Under the pieces are notes generated by a model, which did not search any database, was not told the origin of the DNA, and saw only the letters and a program-made list of their open reading frames with translations. Below, in pieces: positions 47,691 through 61,934 of a DNA stretch of 64,000 nucleotides. The position numbers were made by a program, and so were the translations under genes. The stretch is from the NCBI RefSeq assembly GCF_003473485.1, contig NC_053045.1, positions 5,916,501-5,980,500 on the forward strand, written 5' to 3'. How positions within the stretch are numbered: position 1 is the stretch's first letter; each line of letters opens with the position of its first letter. The stretch comes from Medicago truncatula (lineage: Eukaryota; Streptophyta; Magnoliopsida; Fabales; Fabaceae).

Positions 47691-48200
47691 CTATGACAAA
47701 TAGACCAACCTGCTTTTAACGAGCTCACATGTTACCTCCTTGTTTTTTAAAAAATAGTTTTTAGAAAAGCTAATCATAATAGCATTTCATTTTAGAGTGA
47801 AAATAGTTTTTTTTTTTTTTTTTTTTTGATAAAATGATATTTCTAAAAATCCTAAACAAACACTTTAAAAAAATTATTTTTGTTTAAAAAAAAAATCTAA
47901 AACAAATGCACCCGTACATAAATCCTTTTCTCAACAAATCACATAGGAAAGCCAAAAAAATAAAATCCATGGAAACTTTGTAATAGTGTGCATTTATCCT
48001 CAGTCACTTACTAATACCAATACCAATATATCAAAGGTTATTAAAAGCAAACAACCAAGTTATCCTCAATCACATTCCAATTTCAAGAAACGGGAAACAA
48101 TTGTGATACGTTTTAACAAAACTTACATATACATGCCAAATGAAGGAGTAAACATAAAATACTAAAAAAATATATCGAAAGGTGAAGCATATTATATCAC
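47691..48200. other. 3' flank of the chloroplast-protein gene
   Basis: AT-rich, with a T run at 47807-47827; no gene recognised. Confidence 0.5.
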
Positions 48201-51198
48201 TTATGAACTTAATGTGGGATCCTCCCCTTCGTTGGGCTCAATGTATATTTCGGATACATCAGTAGACTGTACCGAAGTAACTGGATCGGTTGTTTCTGAA
48301 GTAGATGAATCCACGACAACTTCTGTATAAGCTGTAGACTTGGAAACCAGTCCCTGTGGTTGTGCCTCTGTAGCTTCACGCGCTGCTTTTTCCTTTGCTT
48401 TTTTGGCTCTATCCAACACTTCTTCCTGTATAAGAATTATAATTTCGAACATGTAAAAGATGAGCATCTAAATCTAATACAATCCCATAAGCGGAAGGAT
48501 GTTTACGGTCCATTTTAAGTTATGTACTGGAGCACCGTTAGATTGATATACAGACACAAGATAACACTAATACATAGACACAAAAATGACACTTGGCGTA
48601 CACTGAATATGCCTTGAATCTGAAGTGTCGATGGTACATTTGATAGCTATTTGATATGCATGAATCATTCAGTGCACCGGCATATACTTTTATGGCCCAA
48701 TAATATTTCTTACAGAAAAAAGTTAACTCAGGAATTCAAACTGGATAGGCCAATGTACCATTTTGGAATATAGAACTGATTTTACACTATGAAAAAAAAA
48801 AACTTCATAACTACCGAAATTCAAAAAAAAAATTTCCAGATAATTTGACAACCCCCAATATCTGTAACATCATTTTCAAATTAAAACTATAAAACTAAAC
48901 TTCTTCCTATACCAGCTATTATTAGCATAGACGATTGAACATTAAGGTCCAACACAAGTGCCCAACTATAAACCACAGTTTCAAATTACAATCTAATTTC
49001 GGTTACCACTTACCAGACCATCCAAAATAGGATTGTCAATTGTAGATCACAAAAAATAGCAGTTTGTTCAAATCCCCCCTAAACGCTATGATGCTCTAGC
49101 ACCACTATAGCCTCTACTTGACGATAGTTTGTACTAAATAGCCTAGAGTTGTGTTAGTAATCATGGAATGCCAAGGATAAAGATCATAGTGATCAGCTAG
49201 AAAGAGAGCATAGGTGTATTCATGTGGGAGATACCCACAGTGACTCATAGGAGAGTAAACTAGATTTGATAAAAGATGAATGAGAGTACAATAGTTGAGA
49301 CTTATTTATAGGGGTGAGTTAGTATAACTAACTCCTAACTACCTAACTAACTAACTAATCAACTAACTATGGTTTATTCACTACACTCTAATAAGTTGAA
49401 CAATAGCGATTTGTTCAAATCTACAAGCAGGTCATAGTTTTCCAATGAATATTGTTAGCAAACAACAATATTGTTTACGTAGTCCTGAAGCAAACCCATA
49501 TGAGATAACAGATTGAATGCAAATTTATTATAGTTTATACCATAAATCCAGCACAACACAATGCCAATTGAAATTGTTCCTTACCTGAAATTCCTGTACT
49601 TGTTTTTGTTGTTCAGCTTGCAGTCTTCCAACTGTACTCAAGAGCTCACCAAGTGTTGACTCAATGCGCTCATTCAGAGTTTCAGCAAGAGCTTTTCCCA
49701 AGAAAAATGCATCCAGAACATTTTTGCTGCTGCTATCACCATCACCTACATGATTCACATGCTTCAAAACACTACATAATCAAGTACCTAAAACAAAAAT
49801 CTACGGATAGATAGTTTTTTAAAGGGATTAGTTTCATCCGTGTAAACCACGTATTTACGACTATGTAATTACAAGTTTGGCAAAATAGATCCTTAAGAAT
49901 GCATTATCAGTCACCACTAAATTGTGGAAAATCCAATGGTTTAAAAACTGGACTGAACTGGCTGATTCAACTAGGGACCAGCCAGTCTGCCGATTGGTTT
50001 GGTCGTGCTTGTAACACAGTCTGGTTTAACCGATTGAATATTACACTACTGCTGCCTTGGTTATCAAAGAAATAAATTTAGTCAGCAATTTTAATCTTAA
50101 TCAAAGGGACTTGCTTCTAGAAGCTGATCTGTCCAAGTCTGTTAGAACATTCTCCACCTTTGGTGGAAATGGTTGTAACTAAATTCGCTTTAATATAACT
50201 TTTTGAGCTAAATGAAACAGAATTCAATCACTATATTCTATCTCAATCATTATGAATACAGCGATTGTTCATCAACATCAAACTCTATTCCATCATTAAA
50301 GCTCCTGTAGTGAACTATGATCGTCAACAGTGCTCCCTAACAATCCAAATCAGTCTCACTGAATTGGCTGAACCACGGTTGAATGTTTCATTTTTATTGT
50401 TTTACTTTAATACTTTTTTCTTTTATATTTGTTGTCATCCGGTTCAACCACTAATCGAACTGATTGAACCATGACCAAAATGTCTCACCGACTATGAAGC
50501 ACAAATACTCTTCGGATTAGGCGTATTCCGGTGTCGGATACGTATCGTGTCCGACATTGATACATATGATTACATTCCGACATCGACACACGTATGATTA
50601 CATTGAATTATGTCATTTTCTCAAATTATTATCAGTGTCGACATGTCTGTGCTTTGTCCGTGTCTGTGCTTCATAGCTCACCGGTTTGATTTCCGGCGGA
50701 AAAAACCAAACTTGTAAAGCAAAATGAATATAAGCTTCCCTCAATTCAATTGTTCATCCTAAAACATATACTACCATTCAGCAAATGTAAAATAATATAA
50801 TCAATCCCACCCACCACCCCAAATGAAATAAATGAAATTACAGAGAAAATAATACACATATGATAACAATTCAAGAACTATAAACAACATTAACGATACA
50901 AAAAAAAAAATTGATGTTAACAAGCTTCTTCATGCAATTGATGAACACATGAATTATTAACATCAAAAGCAACAAGAGAAAGGAAACAAAATAGTTTACC
51001 AGAGGGGGGTCCACCAGGGAAGAAGGTATTGTTACAACGAAGTCCAGTGGTCTGAAATCCCCTTTTGTTGCAGCTGGGAAGTTGAATGGATATGGGTTTG
51101 GAAGAAGAAGGAACGAGGATGTTGGAAAAGGTTTTGGAGAACCTAGGAGAAGCAAAGGTTGTTGGAGATGGTGAAGGGGAGAGAGTGGTGGTGTTCAT
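48201..51198 (-). CDS. Chloroplast protein, uncharacterised At4g13200 type
   Basis: Three exons in frame: 51000-51198, 49585-49745, 48201-48425 (194 residues). Residues 1 to about 53 are Ser/Thr/Pro-rich and basic, a plastid transit peptide. The signature follows: FFPGGPPSG, DGDSSSKNVLDAFFLGKALA, ETLNERIESTLGELLSTVGR, and a long charged helix (QQKQVQEFQEEVLDRAKKAK) likely to form a coiled coil, then an acidic Thr/Ser tail. I recall the Arabidopsis relative being annotated as an uncharacterised chloroplast protein, possibly plastoglobule-associated; the molecular role is not known and none is assigned. Introns of 1.16 and 1.25 kb hold MITE sequence. A broken copy of exon 1 lies at 53121. Confidence 0.88.
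48535..48660. mobile_element. Eroded MITE of the CTATGAAGC family (copy D)
   Basis: acagacacaagataacact on the left and gccttgaatctgaagtgtcg on the right fit the family order of copies A-C. Lies in intron 2 of the chloroplast-protein gene. The core is lost. Confidence 0.4.
50492..50676. mobile_element. MITE copy C (CTATGAAGC family), best preserved
   Basis: Perfect 12-bp inverted ends CTATGAAGCACA; the interior mirrors GTGTCGG/CCGACA phrases around a core tcaaattattatcagtgtcg. Flanks ctcaccga and ctcaccgg suggest a 7-8 bp target duplication. In intron 1 of the chloroplast-protein gene. Confidence 0.8.
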
Positions 51199-52214
51199 TT
51201 TTCTCTTCGAAAACAGAGACAGACACACACACACTCGTGTTGTGTCTATGTGTTCTGTTGTTAATCCCACACTTACCAACACTTTCCACACAAGATGTAA
51301 TAAAATAAAATAAATGTGTTTTTTTTTTTAAAAAAAGGAAATGTGCTTTTATTAATTAAATAATTTTTTTTTGTTTGGAGGAAAATTAAAAGAAAAATCT
51401 TGTTGGAGAGTCAAGGGTGAAGAAGAAACAACGAGGTCGATGCTCCAAGATCACAAGAAATGAGACACCACATCTCCATCTAAAATTTAAAATACTAGAT
51501 ATATGGATTACTCATCTTAAATATCAAATATTTTATTTATTTATAGACGATGTGAGACTTATTCACTTAGATTAAACCACTACACTTGAAACTCAACAAA
51601 TCTAAGGTAGGGTGTGGGAGAAATGTTTTTAGTCCTTACATGTGAATTTCAATCCAATCAACCATCTTCGTGGGGTTTTATTTGGATGACTTTGAGTTTG
51701 ATGACTTCATTGACTTAATTTCTATATCTCTTCTAACTAATCATTCTTTCTCACCAAAATATTTTATTCTAATAATTCGTCTATCAATTAAATACATTAA
51801 AGTCACCAAAATCATCAAAACTCAATGTCAACCAAATATTTTCCATCTTTATGTGGGTTTGGTTTTGGAGTGAAAATATTTTTCTTGAATAAATTTATTT
51901 AAAACTGAGTTGAAAAATAAAATTTGAATGTAAAAATCATGTTTGGTCCTAAATGCTACATATTTAGATTGTAAGTTTGGTTTGGAAGAGAAGTTGTGAT
52001 GGGAGAAATAGGTAAGAGAAAGAGTGTGAGAAAAGAAAAGTATCTGATAAATAGAGGACATTTAAATACTTGTTTGATAGTACAAGAGAAAGAGATAAGA
52101 GAGAAGGATTGCTTGTTTTAAAAGTACTACAATGCCTTATGTTAAACAACATTTCCAAAGAATTTAATTTAATTATTTTATTTAAATTCATTTAATTAAT
52201 TAAGCTACTTTTTT

Positions 52215-52375
52215 TGGGTTATCCTAGTATCGATATCAAATTTTCATCGCCGTTTAACGATGAACTTTGTGACACATAAGGTGAGCTCTCCCCTCCCAAC
52301 ATGATGCGTCAGGAATCGAACCCGTGGCCACATAGAGACTCAAGTTTCTTACCACTTGGATCAATCCATTGTTAG
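52215..52375 (-). mobile_element. Probable tRNA-derived SINE, third family
   Basis: The minus strand reads GATCCAAGTGGTAAG (A-box-like), CACGGGTTCGATTCCTGACG (B box), then AGGATAACCCAAAAAAAG at the tail. Target duplication not clear. Confidence 0.55.
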
Positions 52376-52484
52376 TTTGAACTACTTATTTTAATTAAAT
52401 AGAATTTATATATTTTTTATAAAATAAACAACAAAATATATACAATATTTTTTGAAAATATGTAGGAGCTATATTTGCCAAATA

Positions 52485-52630
52485 CTCCCTCCAGCTTTAT
52501 TTATAAGAAAAAGTTTACATTTTAGATTCATTAAATTAATGATGTATTTAGTTCTCAATGTAGACCAGATACATCATTTATTGAATTAATCTAAAATGTT
52601 AATTTTCTCTTATAAATGAGACTGGTGTAG
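52485..52630. mobile_element. Stowaway-like MITE
   Basis: TA-CTCCCTCCAGCTTTATTTAT at the left; the middle mirrors (ttttagattcattaaattaa against ttgaattaatctaaaatg); the right end is cttataaatgagactgg. The right-hand third is duplicated again at about 52650-52687. Confidence 0.7.
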
Positions 52631-53120
52631 TAGCAAAGTACTAGTGTATAATCTAAAATGTTAATTTTCTCTTATAAATGAGACTGATGCATCTATCTTC
52701 AAGAAGGATTTTTCTTTTGAATTAATTGCTATTCTAAGTGTCAGACTATTTTTTTGTGTCACACTTATGTAGTCCTTTATCATTATTGATCAAGGTTATG
52801 TAATTGCTTTAAATTAAATTGAACTATATGTCATCTTTAATTTGATGATAACAACATAATCCCATTGTTTTTAAACTGCATCATGTTTTTATTTTGGTGG
52901 TACATTCATAGCAATAATTTGTTAATGCCATAACAAATATTTGTTTGCCCGTGCGTTGCACAGGTGGAAATACTAGTATGAATACGTATGGAAAGAAAAA
53001 GTGACAAATATAAAAAAAAAAAAAAAAAATCACCCTAAATTTGCTATGAAAAATCATTTTCAGGCGTTTTTTGTTTTACAGTCACTTTCACTTTTTGTTT
53101 TGTTTTGATAGTCACTTTCA

Positions 53121-54117
53121 CTTTTGTTGTCGCCGGGAAGTTGAATGCATATGGGTTTGGAAGAAGAAGGAACGAGGATGTTGGAAAAGGTTTTGGACAC
53201 CTAAGGAGAAGCAAAGGTTGTTGGAGATGGTGAAGGAGAGAGGGCGGTGTTCATTTTATGTTCCAAAATACACAGAGACATACACTCTTATTGTGTCTAC
53301 GGGTTTTGTTATAAAAAATGATAAACAAACACACAAATGTGGACACAAATACAACACCAGGGTAGTTTCGACATTTCAACAATAAAATAAGGCCAATTTT
53401 GTCAAAACACAACCTCCTATTCTTTCTAATATTTGCAGGTTCTCTCTATCAACGTACCATCCACCTCTTCTCTCTTCCTTCACTGCCTTTTTCAATCTTC
53501 CTTCCGTTCCAAATTCGATTTTTATCGTCCGTACCGTATCCTCCTCCTCCTTCCGTTTCTCTCTCGTCTCCGACCACCTATTATCTCTACCCTCAATGTC
53601 CCTTCCAGATTGGCCACCCCCAATCCTTCCTTCGCCGCCCCATTATTCAGCGGTACTTTCTCCTCTCCTCGTTGGCATTTGCGATCACCTTCATCGGTCA
53701 TCTTGTCTCCTTCTTCTATCACCAACGCCGTCAACAGAACCTTCATTTTCGATCATCTCTTCGACGGAGACAATGACGGTGATTAGAATGGATCTCAGAA
53801 GGAGAGGGATGATGGTGGTTCTATGGTCAGAGAAGAAGGCTAACGACATAATGACAGCGGTTGCAGTGACCGGAGAGGATTGCAGAGAGAGAGAGAGCAG
53901 TGGTTTTCAGTGGTGAGAGATGAGAGAGAAAGGATGCTGCAGATGGAAGGTGATAAGAGAGAGAGAAAGAGGAGAGGAAAAAAACATAAAATAAAATAAT
54001 AAAAAGGAAAAATACGTATCTAATACAGTGATGTTTGCATTGTGTTTGATTTTTTGTGTTCACTTATCATTCCTCTTTTGTTATTAATCCCACACTTTCC
54101 ACATAAGATGTACTACT
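53121..54117 (-). pseudogene. Broken duplicate of exon 1 of the chloroplast-protein gene
   Basis: 53121-53303 matches 51062-51250 closely (gaagttgaatg-atatggg, gaagaagaaggaacgagg, gagaagcaaaggttgttgga). A substitution/insertion puts an in-frame stop in the transit peptide (minus CCT TAG, near 53200). The match resumes at 54085-54117 (taatcccacactttccacat), after a 763-bp insertion. Exons 2 and 3 are absent. Confidence 0.88.
53313..54075. mobile_element. 763-bp Mutator-like element, possible gene-capturing
   Basis: Exact 9-bp duplication ttttgttat at 53304-53312 and 54076-54084. The ends are imperfectly inverted (AATGATAAACAAACACACAA against AATGATAAGTGAACACAAAA). The paralogous empty site near 51255 reads straight through (ttctgttgttaatccc). 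The interior 53440-53800 is CT-rich and GC-richer than its surroundings, like a host 5' exon, with open but unrecognised frames on both strands; a splice-acceptor-like tttgcag precedes it. Confidence 0.8.
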
Positions 54118-55439
54118 CTCTCTCTCGCTGTTTTTTTTTTTACAACAAGATGTACTACTTTAGAATAGAATAAATGAAAGGATCCCTTAACAAATTAATT
54201 AAATTAAAGAAAAAGTATTGCCGTAAATAGAATTTTGGGTTAAATTAAATGCATTTTTTCCCGTGTACATGACCGAATTTTGGTTTATTTCATGTAATTT
54301 TTATTTTTAGAATTTCAACCTTGTAATTTAAAGATTATTCTATTTTAGACATTTGAGCAAATTTACAAAATTAAAGATACTTTTGCTCCTGTCATTTGAG
54401 AAAATTTCAGTTTACATCGCTTCTTTTGTACGGTCAAATGCCACGAACGTGTAAAACTAAAGAATCTTTAAATTATAAGGTTGAAATCTCAAAATAATTT
54501 TTTACAAAAGATAAAACAGAATTCGCTTAAATAGTAGAGCGTTAATCTGCATTCAACCCTAGAATTTTCATAGAAGCCACTTGTCAACTTTTATTAGTTG
54601 CTATCATGTTCTCTCAGTCTAAGTTATGACATGTGAGAATTGTTCTATCTTTGGTTTTGGAGTGGACAAATTTACTTTGAATAAATTGCTTTTCGTAAAA
54701 TGTAAGTTTAGTTAAAAATGAATTTAATGTAAAGTAACGTATGTTTTGATGCATTTATTTAAAATGAGTTGAACAGTAAATTTGAATGTAAAAATTATAT
54801 TTGGTGTCAAAAGCTACAAATTTTATTTTAGCTTAACTTAAGATCAATTTTAATCACCATTACCTAAACATATCAAAATTAATTCCATGCGTTCAGAATC
54901 ATGTTTGCCTCTTATATGTGATGCTCACCAGATTTGCAGGGGTATGCTGTCAGAGTAGCCCCACAACATGTTTCTTAGTGATATAAATGAGAAGGGCCTT
55001 AATCCAGTTCGAAGCATTTGTTAAAAAACTATGTAGCGAATAACAAGTCTATTTTGTTAAGTTTAGACTAAAATTATAGTTGGTTTTTGCATCTTGCAAC
55101 ATGATCCAATCAAGACCAATAAGTAACCAATTTTCTTCCTTAAAAAAAAAAGTAACCGATTTTCTCCAAGCCAACTAAAACACCAAGAAAGAGGGGTTAG
55201 GGCTATTTTGAGCCTTATCTTTCTCAAAGTCTGATGAGCAAAATATCCAATTAAATGGATAAAATAACGTTCAAATTCAAAATCATATCCAAATAACTGA
55301 ATATTTACACAAAAATTAACTGAATTATTTTAAAATGATGGGTCATCCGCTTTTACAAATACAAATTTTTCCTTGGATGTTGATAAGTGCGAGAAAGTAA
55401 TAATTCAAATGAATATTCAAGACACTTTTGTTACTTGTT
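54118..55439. other. Intergenic, no gene recognised
   Basis: 54235-54540 has 'ttaaatgcattttttcccgt' and mirrored text resembling the inverted-repeat element at 24415-24740, possibly another diverged copy. The rest is featureless AT-rich DNA. Confidence 0.4.
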
Positions 55440-56930
<1,491 letters not shown>

Positions 56931-58080
56931 CAGATGTCCATATCCATAACTATATTAAATAAACATAATTTGAATTGAATTGAATTAGAAACGGACATCA
57001 TAAATCACATTTTCAAACAATTCTATAGAGGATCATCATTCAATCATGTTCTAGGAGTCTAGCCACTTCTGGTTGCTCTGGTCGCACCTACATGCATCTG
57101 AGTCGTCAGGATTCAAAATCTTTCCTTTTGAGTGAAAAACGAAATTTATATGCAATTTCCCACAAACACACATGGGGGTAAAGTTTGCCCACATGCCCTT
57201 CACATCGTCAATTATGATATTTTTGCTTTTAGTAGAGTAGCGCACACAAGACATTTGGCCTCATTAATAGCGCGCGTATGACCAAGAGTCCTTCTTGTTC
57301 CTTTCTTCAGTACACGGAGGGCATGTGGCCCTGATACAAATTTCATTTGTTATTTTTTCTTCCACTTTTTATGGCTTTTAACCTTTGATGTGTGCTTGAG
57401 ACTTGAGACAAAATTTCTCCAAGTTGTCTAGACTTCTAATGTTCATGATGCTTGGTTTTCATGCTTTTGTAACTTCTTCTACTAGGATATTATGCTCGGA
57501 TCAACCCACTAATCTATACCAAAAAGACTAAAAACACCTTATAGAGTAGTATGGTTAGGGAATTACAAGACACATGATGATTTAACAAAATACTACATAC
57601 TTATTCACAAAACTATAAATAACTCACTCTAAATTCTATAGAAAATCATAGAATAAGCAATAAAAAACTCGATAAAATACCAATACATGATATGATGATG
57701 AGTCATCATCAGTGTCCATCTTTTCGCTATTATATTATAATAGATTTTTGTAACTTATGAAACCATTGCCTTTAATTTGTGCAATGCATTGAAAGCTTAA
57801 CAAGAGAATGAAGATCAGAGGTTGTAGCAGGACAACTTAGAAGTTAAATGAGGTGACAAAAATAGAGTTATGTGGCATGCAAAAAGACAATGTGTCAGTG
57901 AATAATTTGATAGTCTGTTTTTTTATTCTATATTATATATAAACGAAATGTCCCTTTTAGATCTTTTGGGCTGATTTTTTTTTTCTTCCAAAAATACCCT
58001 TAATTTTTAATACAAATAACACATGTAACAAATAGATAAGAATAAATTCAATATTAAAAAAAAATATAACAAACACGATA

Positions 58081-58116
<36 letters not shown>

Positions 58117-60650
58117 TTTTTCCTTTATCATTTAAAAAATGTAACAAACTAGATAAGTATATCTATACTTACTTTTTCGTTATCCCAATTATACCTTTAA
58201 ATAATTTTTTATATAATAAAGATTGTTGTTGATGTCATTAAAAAAAGAATTTAGAATATATTTTTGTTATATTTTTGATGTTATTGAAATAGATAATCAA
58301 GGTTGGTTTGGGTTATTATAACTTGAAAGCAACAAATATTTATATTTTTAGTTTTAATCAAAATCAAAATTTCATAAAAAAAAACACAATTCATAATTTT
58401 TTAAACGTTAGTGCAATAAAAAAAAACGGAAAAAAATTATCGTTACAAATAAGTAAAACAACATATTCTAAAAGGTGTGTGCATTGTAACCAAAAAAAAA
58501 AAAAAGGTATGTGCATCTGACATTTGAATTTATGTTGTTTAATGAGTTAATTTGAATTTTTAACCTAACTGACTTTTTTGCATCTCTTTGGTTCACTGAC
58601 TATATATGTTGTCAGGGGACTAACTTAGCCTTGTTGATTTTGAAAATACATCTATTCAGAGTTCAATAGGTGAATGCATATTCACCGAACATTAATTTAA
58701 CTACTTGGAAACCACTTTTTATTGTTAAAGCGGTCTCATAGTTGTCGAACTAATTTTCTGTAAACATTCGTTTGCCTATTCATCTATGAATAGACGCACA
58801 GTGGAAATCAACGAGATTAAACATTTTTCAAAGAGACGCAAATAAGTTGGTAACAAGCAATTAAAATTTCATATTTACTCATTAAACAACATAAGGTTTA
58901 AACGTTAGAGCTACATAAGAAAGTTAGTATTAAAAACAATGTCAACAATAAGAACTATTGCAGGTTGTTAGTAGGGTTGATCTGATTCAAAAATATTTTA
59001 AGGCATAAAAAGTGTATTGTATTTGGTGTAATCGTCGAAGACGAAAGCAAGAATTTTGCTTTGGATCCGGCGAGTCATTATTCATTGTCTTTTTATAGGT
59101 CTATCTCCCCTCCAAATCCCCTTTTTGGAGAGGAGCTAAAATTAGCTTTTGGAGGGATTTTGATCCCACTTTATTCCCCTCTCTTTAATAATTTAAAGAA
59201 GCAATTCAAATTTTAAATAATCCCTTCCATCCACTCTATTCTATTCCCCATCAACCAAAAGGTAGCATATTCTGATTTTACCACTTGTCTCTTTGTCTCT
59301 TGAACATTTGGATTATTTAACAACATAACTTCATTGTTCCTAACTGATAAACAAAGACAACAAACAAAATATTAGCTCTTCAAGGAAATCCTTCAAGCAA
59401 TATGGAATGGCATGAAAAACAAAATTTAATAGATTATTAAGTGTAATTTACTTGTCACCACTCCACAGTAATGAAAATATAAAGCGGACAACCAAATCAG
59501 CATAAAAGGCAGTAATATGAGACGAAGAAGTGAACATAAAGACATGGGATAAACAATAATGAAATGTTGATTTTGTTGATAAATAAGTAATGTAAGTTTT
59601 ATGGATGAAGGAAGTATTGAAGGTATCATTCTTTGAAGATAGAATGTATAGAATGATGGATGTTTTTATACTTTTGTTAAATGGAGAGAAAATGATATTC
59701 GAACCTCCTTTTATTGCCAACAATTCTACTACTCCTTCAACATTGGATAACTCCATGTGCATTGTTGGTTGATTGAAGAAAAATGGTACATGCAAGCATA
59801 GTGCAAGGAGTGGTCCTTGTGTGGCCAAAAATTGCAAAATGGAAAAGCTAGTCAAAAGTAATATTGGATTGAATCAGAAAATAGTAAAGCGTGTTTCACC
59901 ACGATTCTAAAAAAGAAAAAAAAAAAAACTTGAAATTTCAAAGTTATCTTAATTATTTCTGTTATCGATTTTTTAATTATTATAAAATTTTAATTTTTTA
60001 CTAAAAATGGTAAATATCTATCTTTAGACCATTTTTTAGAGGTTCATATTACACACATGGTATATCTAGACAAAATGATACCCGATAATAACAAATTCAA
60101 TTAAACAAAATTCAAATATCTTGCCTCACAAGTAACTCTTTCACAAGCTTCAAAATCAATGAGAAAAATTGATACAACATTAATGGAAAACTAAATAAGA
60201 ACAAATTGATACCACAATTTAAAATGAAAATAGAACAAGAAAATGAAAAGATATTCAAACTCTTTCAACATTACACAAATTGTGAAAGAGCAGCATGAAA
60301 AAACCAAACGAAAAGATAGACAAACTCTTTCAATATAAAGATTTTTGATAGATTGGTAGGCATCATAGTAAAGAAGACTCAACCCCAACATCTATGAAAG
60401 GTTGCAGAGGACTCACACAATCATGTGCTAGAAAGTCGGACAACAAAACATTACCAAGTATTTTCAAAAAGGATAAACGCCAAAAACATATTTGACACCA
60501 CACCACCTATGCATAATAAGCACCCCAACATCCTAATGCATAGCCAATACAACCAGAAGGTCCTTACAAGTTACATCACCAGAATTCCATCATGGTGTCT
60601 ATTGTTGACACAGTTTGAATTAGCACCATTCAAAAAGCATCTAATTAAAC
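56931..60650. other. Gene-poor repeat debris
   Basis: Contains an (AT)n tract at 58084-58113. 57250-57480 looks like old retroelement sequence but without a clear domain. The 135-residue minus ORF at 59448-59855 has no recognisable motif. No gene asserted. Confidence 0.4.
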
Positions 60651-60654
60651 TCAT

Positions 60655-60805
60655 TTCGTGTGTTCTCTCTTTCTTTTCTCTCGTTAATGTTTTCTACTTT
60701 TGGTTTGTCATTATAACTTCCATACACTTTGTTTTGGTTGCTTGATTATTACCTTCTCCACACATCAAGTATTTTATTGGTGTGATTTTCATCGAATTCA
60801 CAACA
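60655..60805 (+). mobile_element. LTR end fragment, same family as the Copia at 31307-34000
   Basis: Matches the reverse complement of the first about 150 bases of that element's LTR: gttttctacttttgg, ccatacactttgttttggtt, gcttgattat, ctccacacatcaag, ttggtgtgattttcatcgaa, ending ttcacaaca. Neither the rest of the LTR nor an internal region follows. Confidence 0.8.
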
Positions 60806-60889
60806 CTTTGGTAGGAATGTAGTACACAATAAGCGCCATATATAAACACCAAATGCAAAATAAAATCAGCCCCTCAACCATCTCACTTT

Positions 60890-61564
60890 TCTCTGTAGCT
60901 AACTCAAGAACTAGATATTTTTCAACGGGATCATGAAGAGATGGATGTGGGGAAGCTGATTGCTTACAACATTAAGGATATGTTCTCCACCAAAAACACC
61001 ACCCTTGGTCACACCTACGTAATTAACCTTCTTTGTGAGAAAGCGGGAGTTTTACATGAACCCTCAGATGTGTATTTTAAGTCTCAACAGCCAATTAATG
61101 ATACAACCATGACATGGTAAGAGAAATCTCATGAGAAGTACATGAGCAAACTGAGGGAGGCAGGAGGGATTCCGAATGAACCAGAAGAGCAGTCTCAACC
61201 ACAAGAGCAACCAACAGCTGAATATCCACTACTCCACCCTCTCTGATCGTTAATTACATGTTTGGAGCGGCAAATTGGATGCAAGAAGCATCATCTCAGT
61301 TGTACATTGAGCCACCACATTTCTCTCAGCAGTTTGCTGAAGCAGCGTTGCAGTCTTGCAGAATAGGCAGAAGCCTAGAGGGTCTTTTGAGAGGTTTGGT
61401 ACAAAGAAGAGGGTAAGGGGTTATTTTCGGGAGCAGACAGATATAGCTGCCTAAAGGGAGCAATAGATTGAGGAGGAGGACTTTGACCATGGAAAGGAGG
61501 AGGAGTTTGACAATATCATGGTCGACCAGCATGACACTTCCGGGTTTGGCCCAAATTTTATGTG
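60890..61564 (+). pseudogene. Plant retrotransposon-type ORF remnant
   Basis: From 60941 the frame reads MDVGKLIAYNIKDMFSTKNT, then LGHTYVINLLCEKAGVL, with a stop at about 61119, and resumes as HEKYMSKLREAGGIPNEPEE with glutamine-rich and acidic stretches. This resembles the 'putative plant transposon protein' found in legume gypsy-type elements. Several stops. Confidence 0.6.
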
Positions 61565-61934
61565 ATTATGCACTTTTCTTATCACTAATGTAGTTGTTTT
61601 TATTTTCATGTAGTTGTTCTAAAAATAATGTGGCCACTTAGTGTTTTGTAACATCGTGATTCCCTTATCCATTGCACTGCATATGCACTTGTTTGTTATT
61701 AATGAGCTTGCTTTTTCTTGAAATTTATCAGTCTGATAACAACTATTTCACCAATTGTATTTCGAAAGTTGAGGCATGCATGAATATTCAACCCAAATCT
61801 TTAAATGGTCAAGTGAAGTGACGGAAGGGACTAACTTATTTCAACGTGAGTAACGTTTTGAACCAAGTTGAAATTGTTAAAACATAAGGGACAAACTTGA
61901 AACCTAAAATAAACATAAGAGATCAGACATGCAA

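Larger units (their letters stand above)
51199..53120. other. Upstream region of the chloroplast-protein gene
   Basis: Holds the promoter, a probable SINE and a Stowaway-like MITE (listed separately). 51220-51235 has a short ACAC run. 52640-52690 repeats the MITE's right end. No gene. Confidence 0.5.

Noticed and set aside
53399-53916. Plus-strand ORFs of 106-125 residues as a host gene
   Set aside because: They lie inside a transposable insertion, overlap each other in different frames and match no family I know; kept only as possible captured sequence.
59448-59855. 135-residue minus ORF
   Set aside because: No recognisable motif, AT-rich codon use, no splice or promoter support; could be an exon of an unknown gene but I cannot support it.
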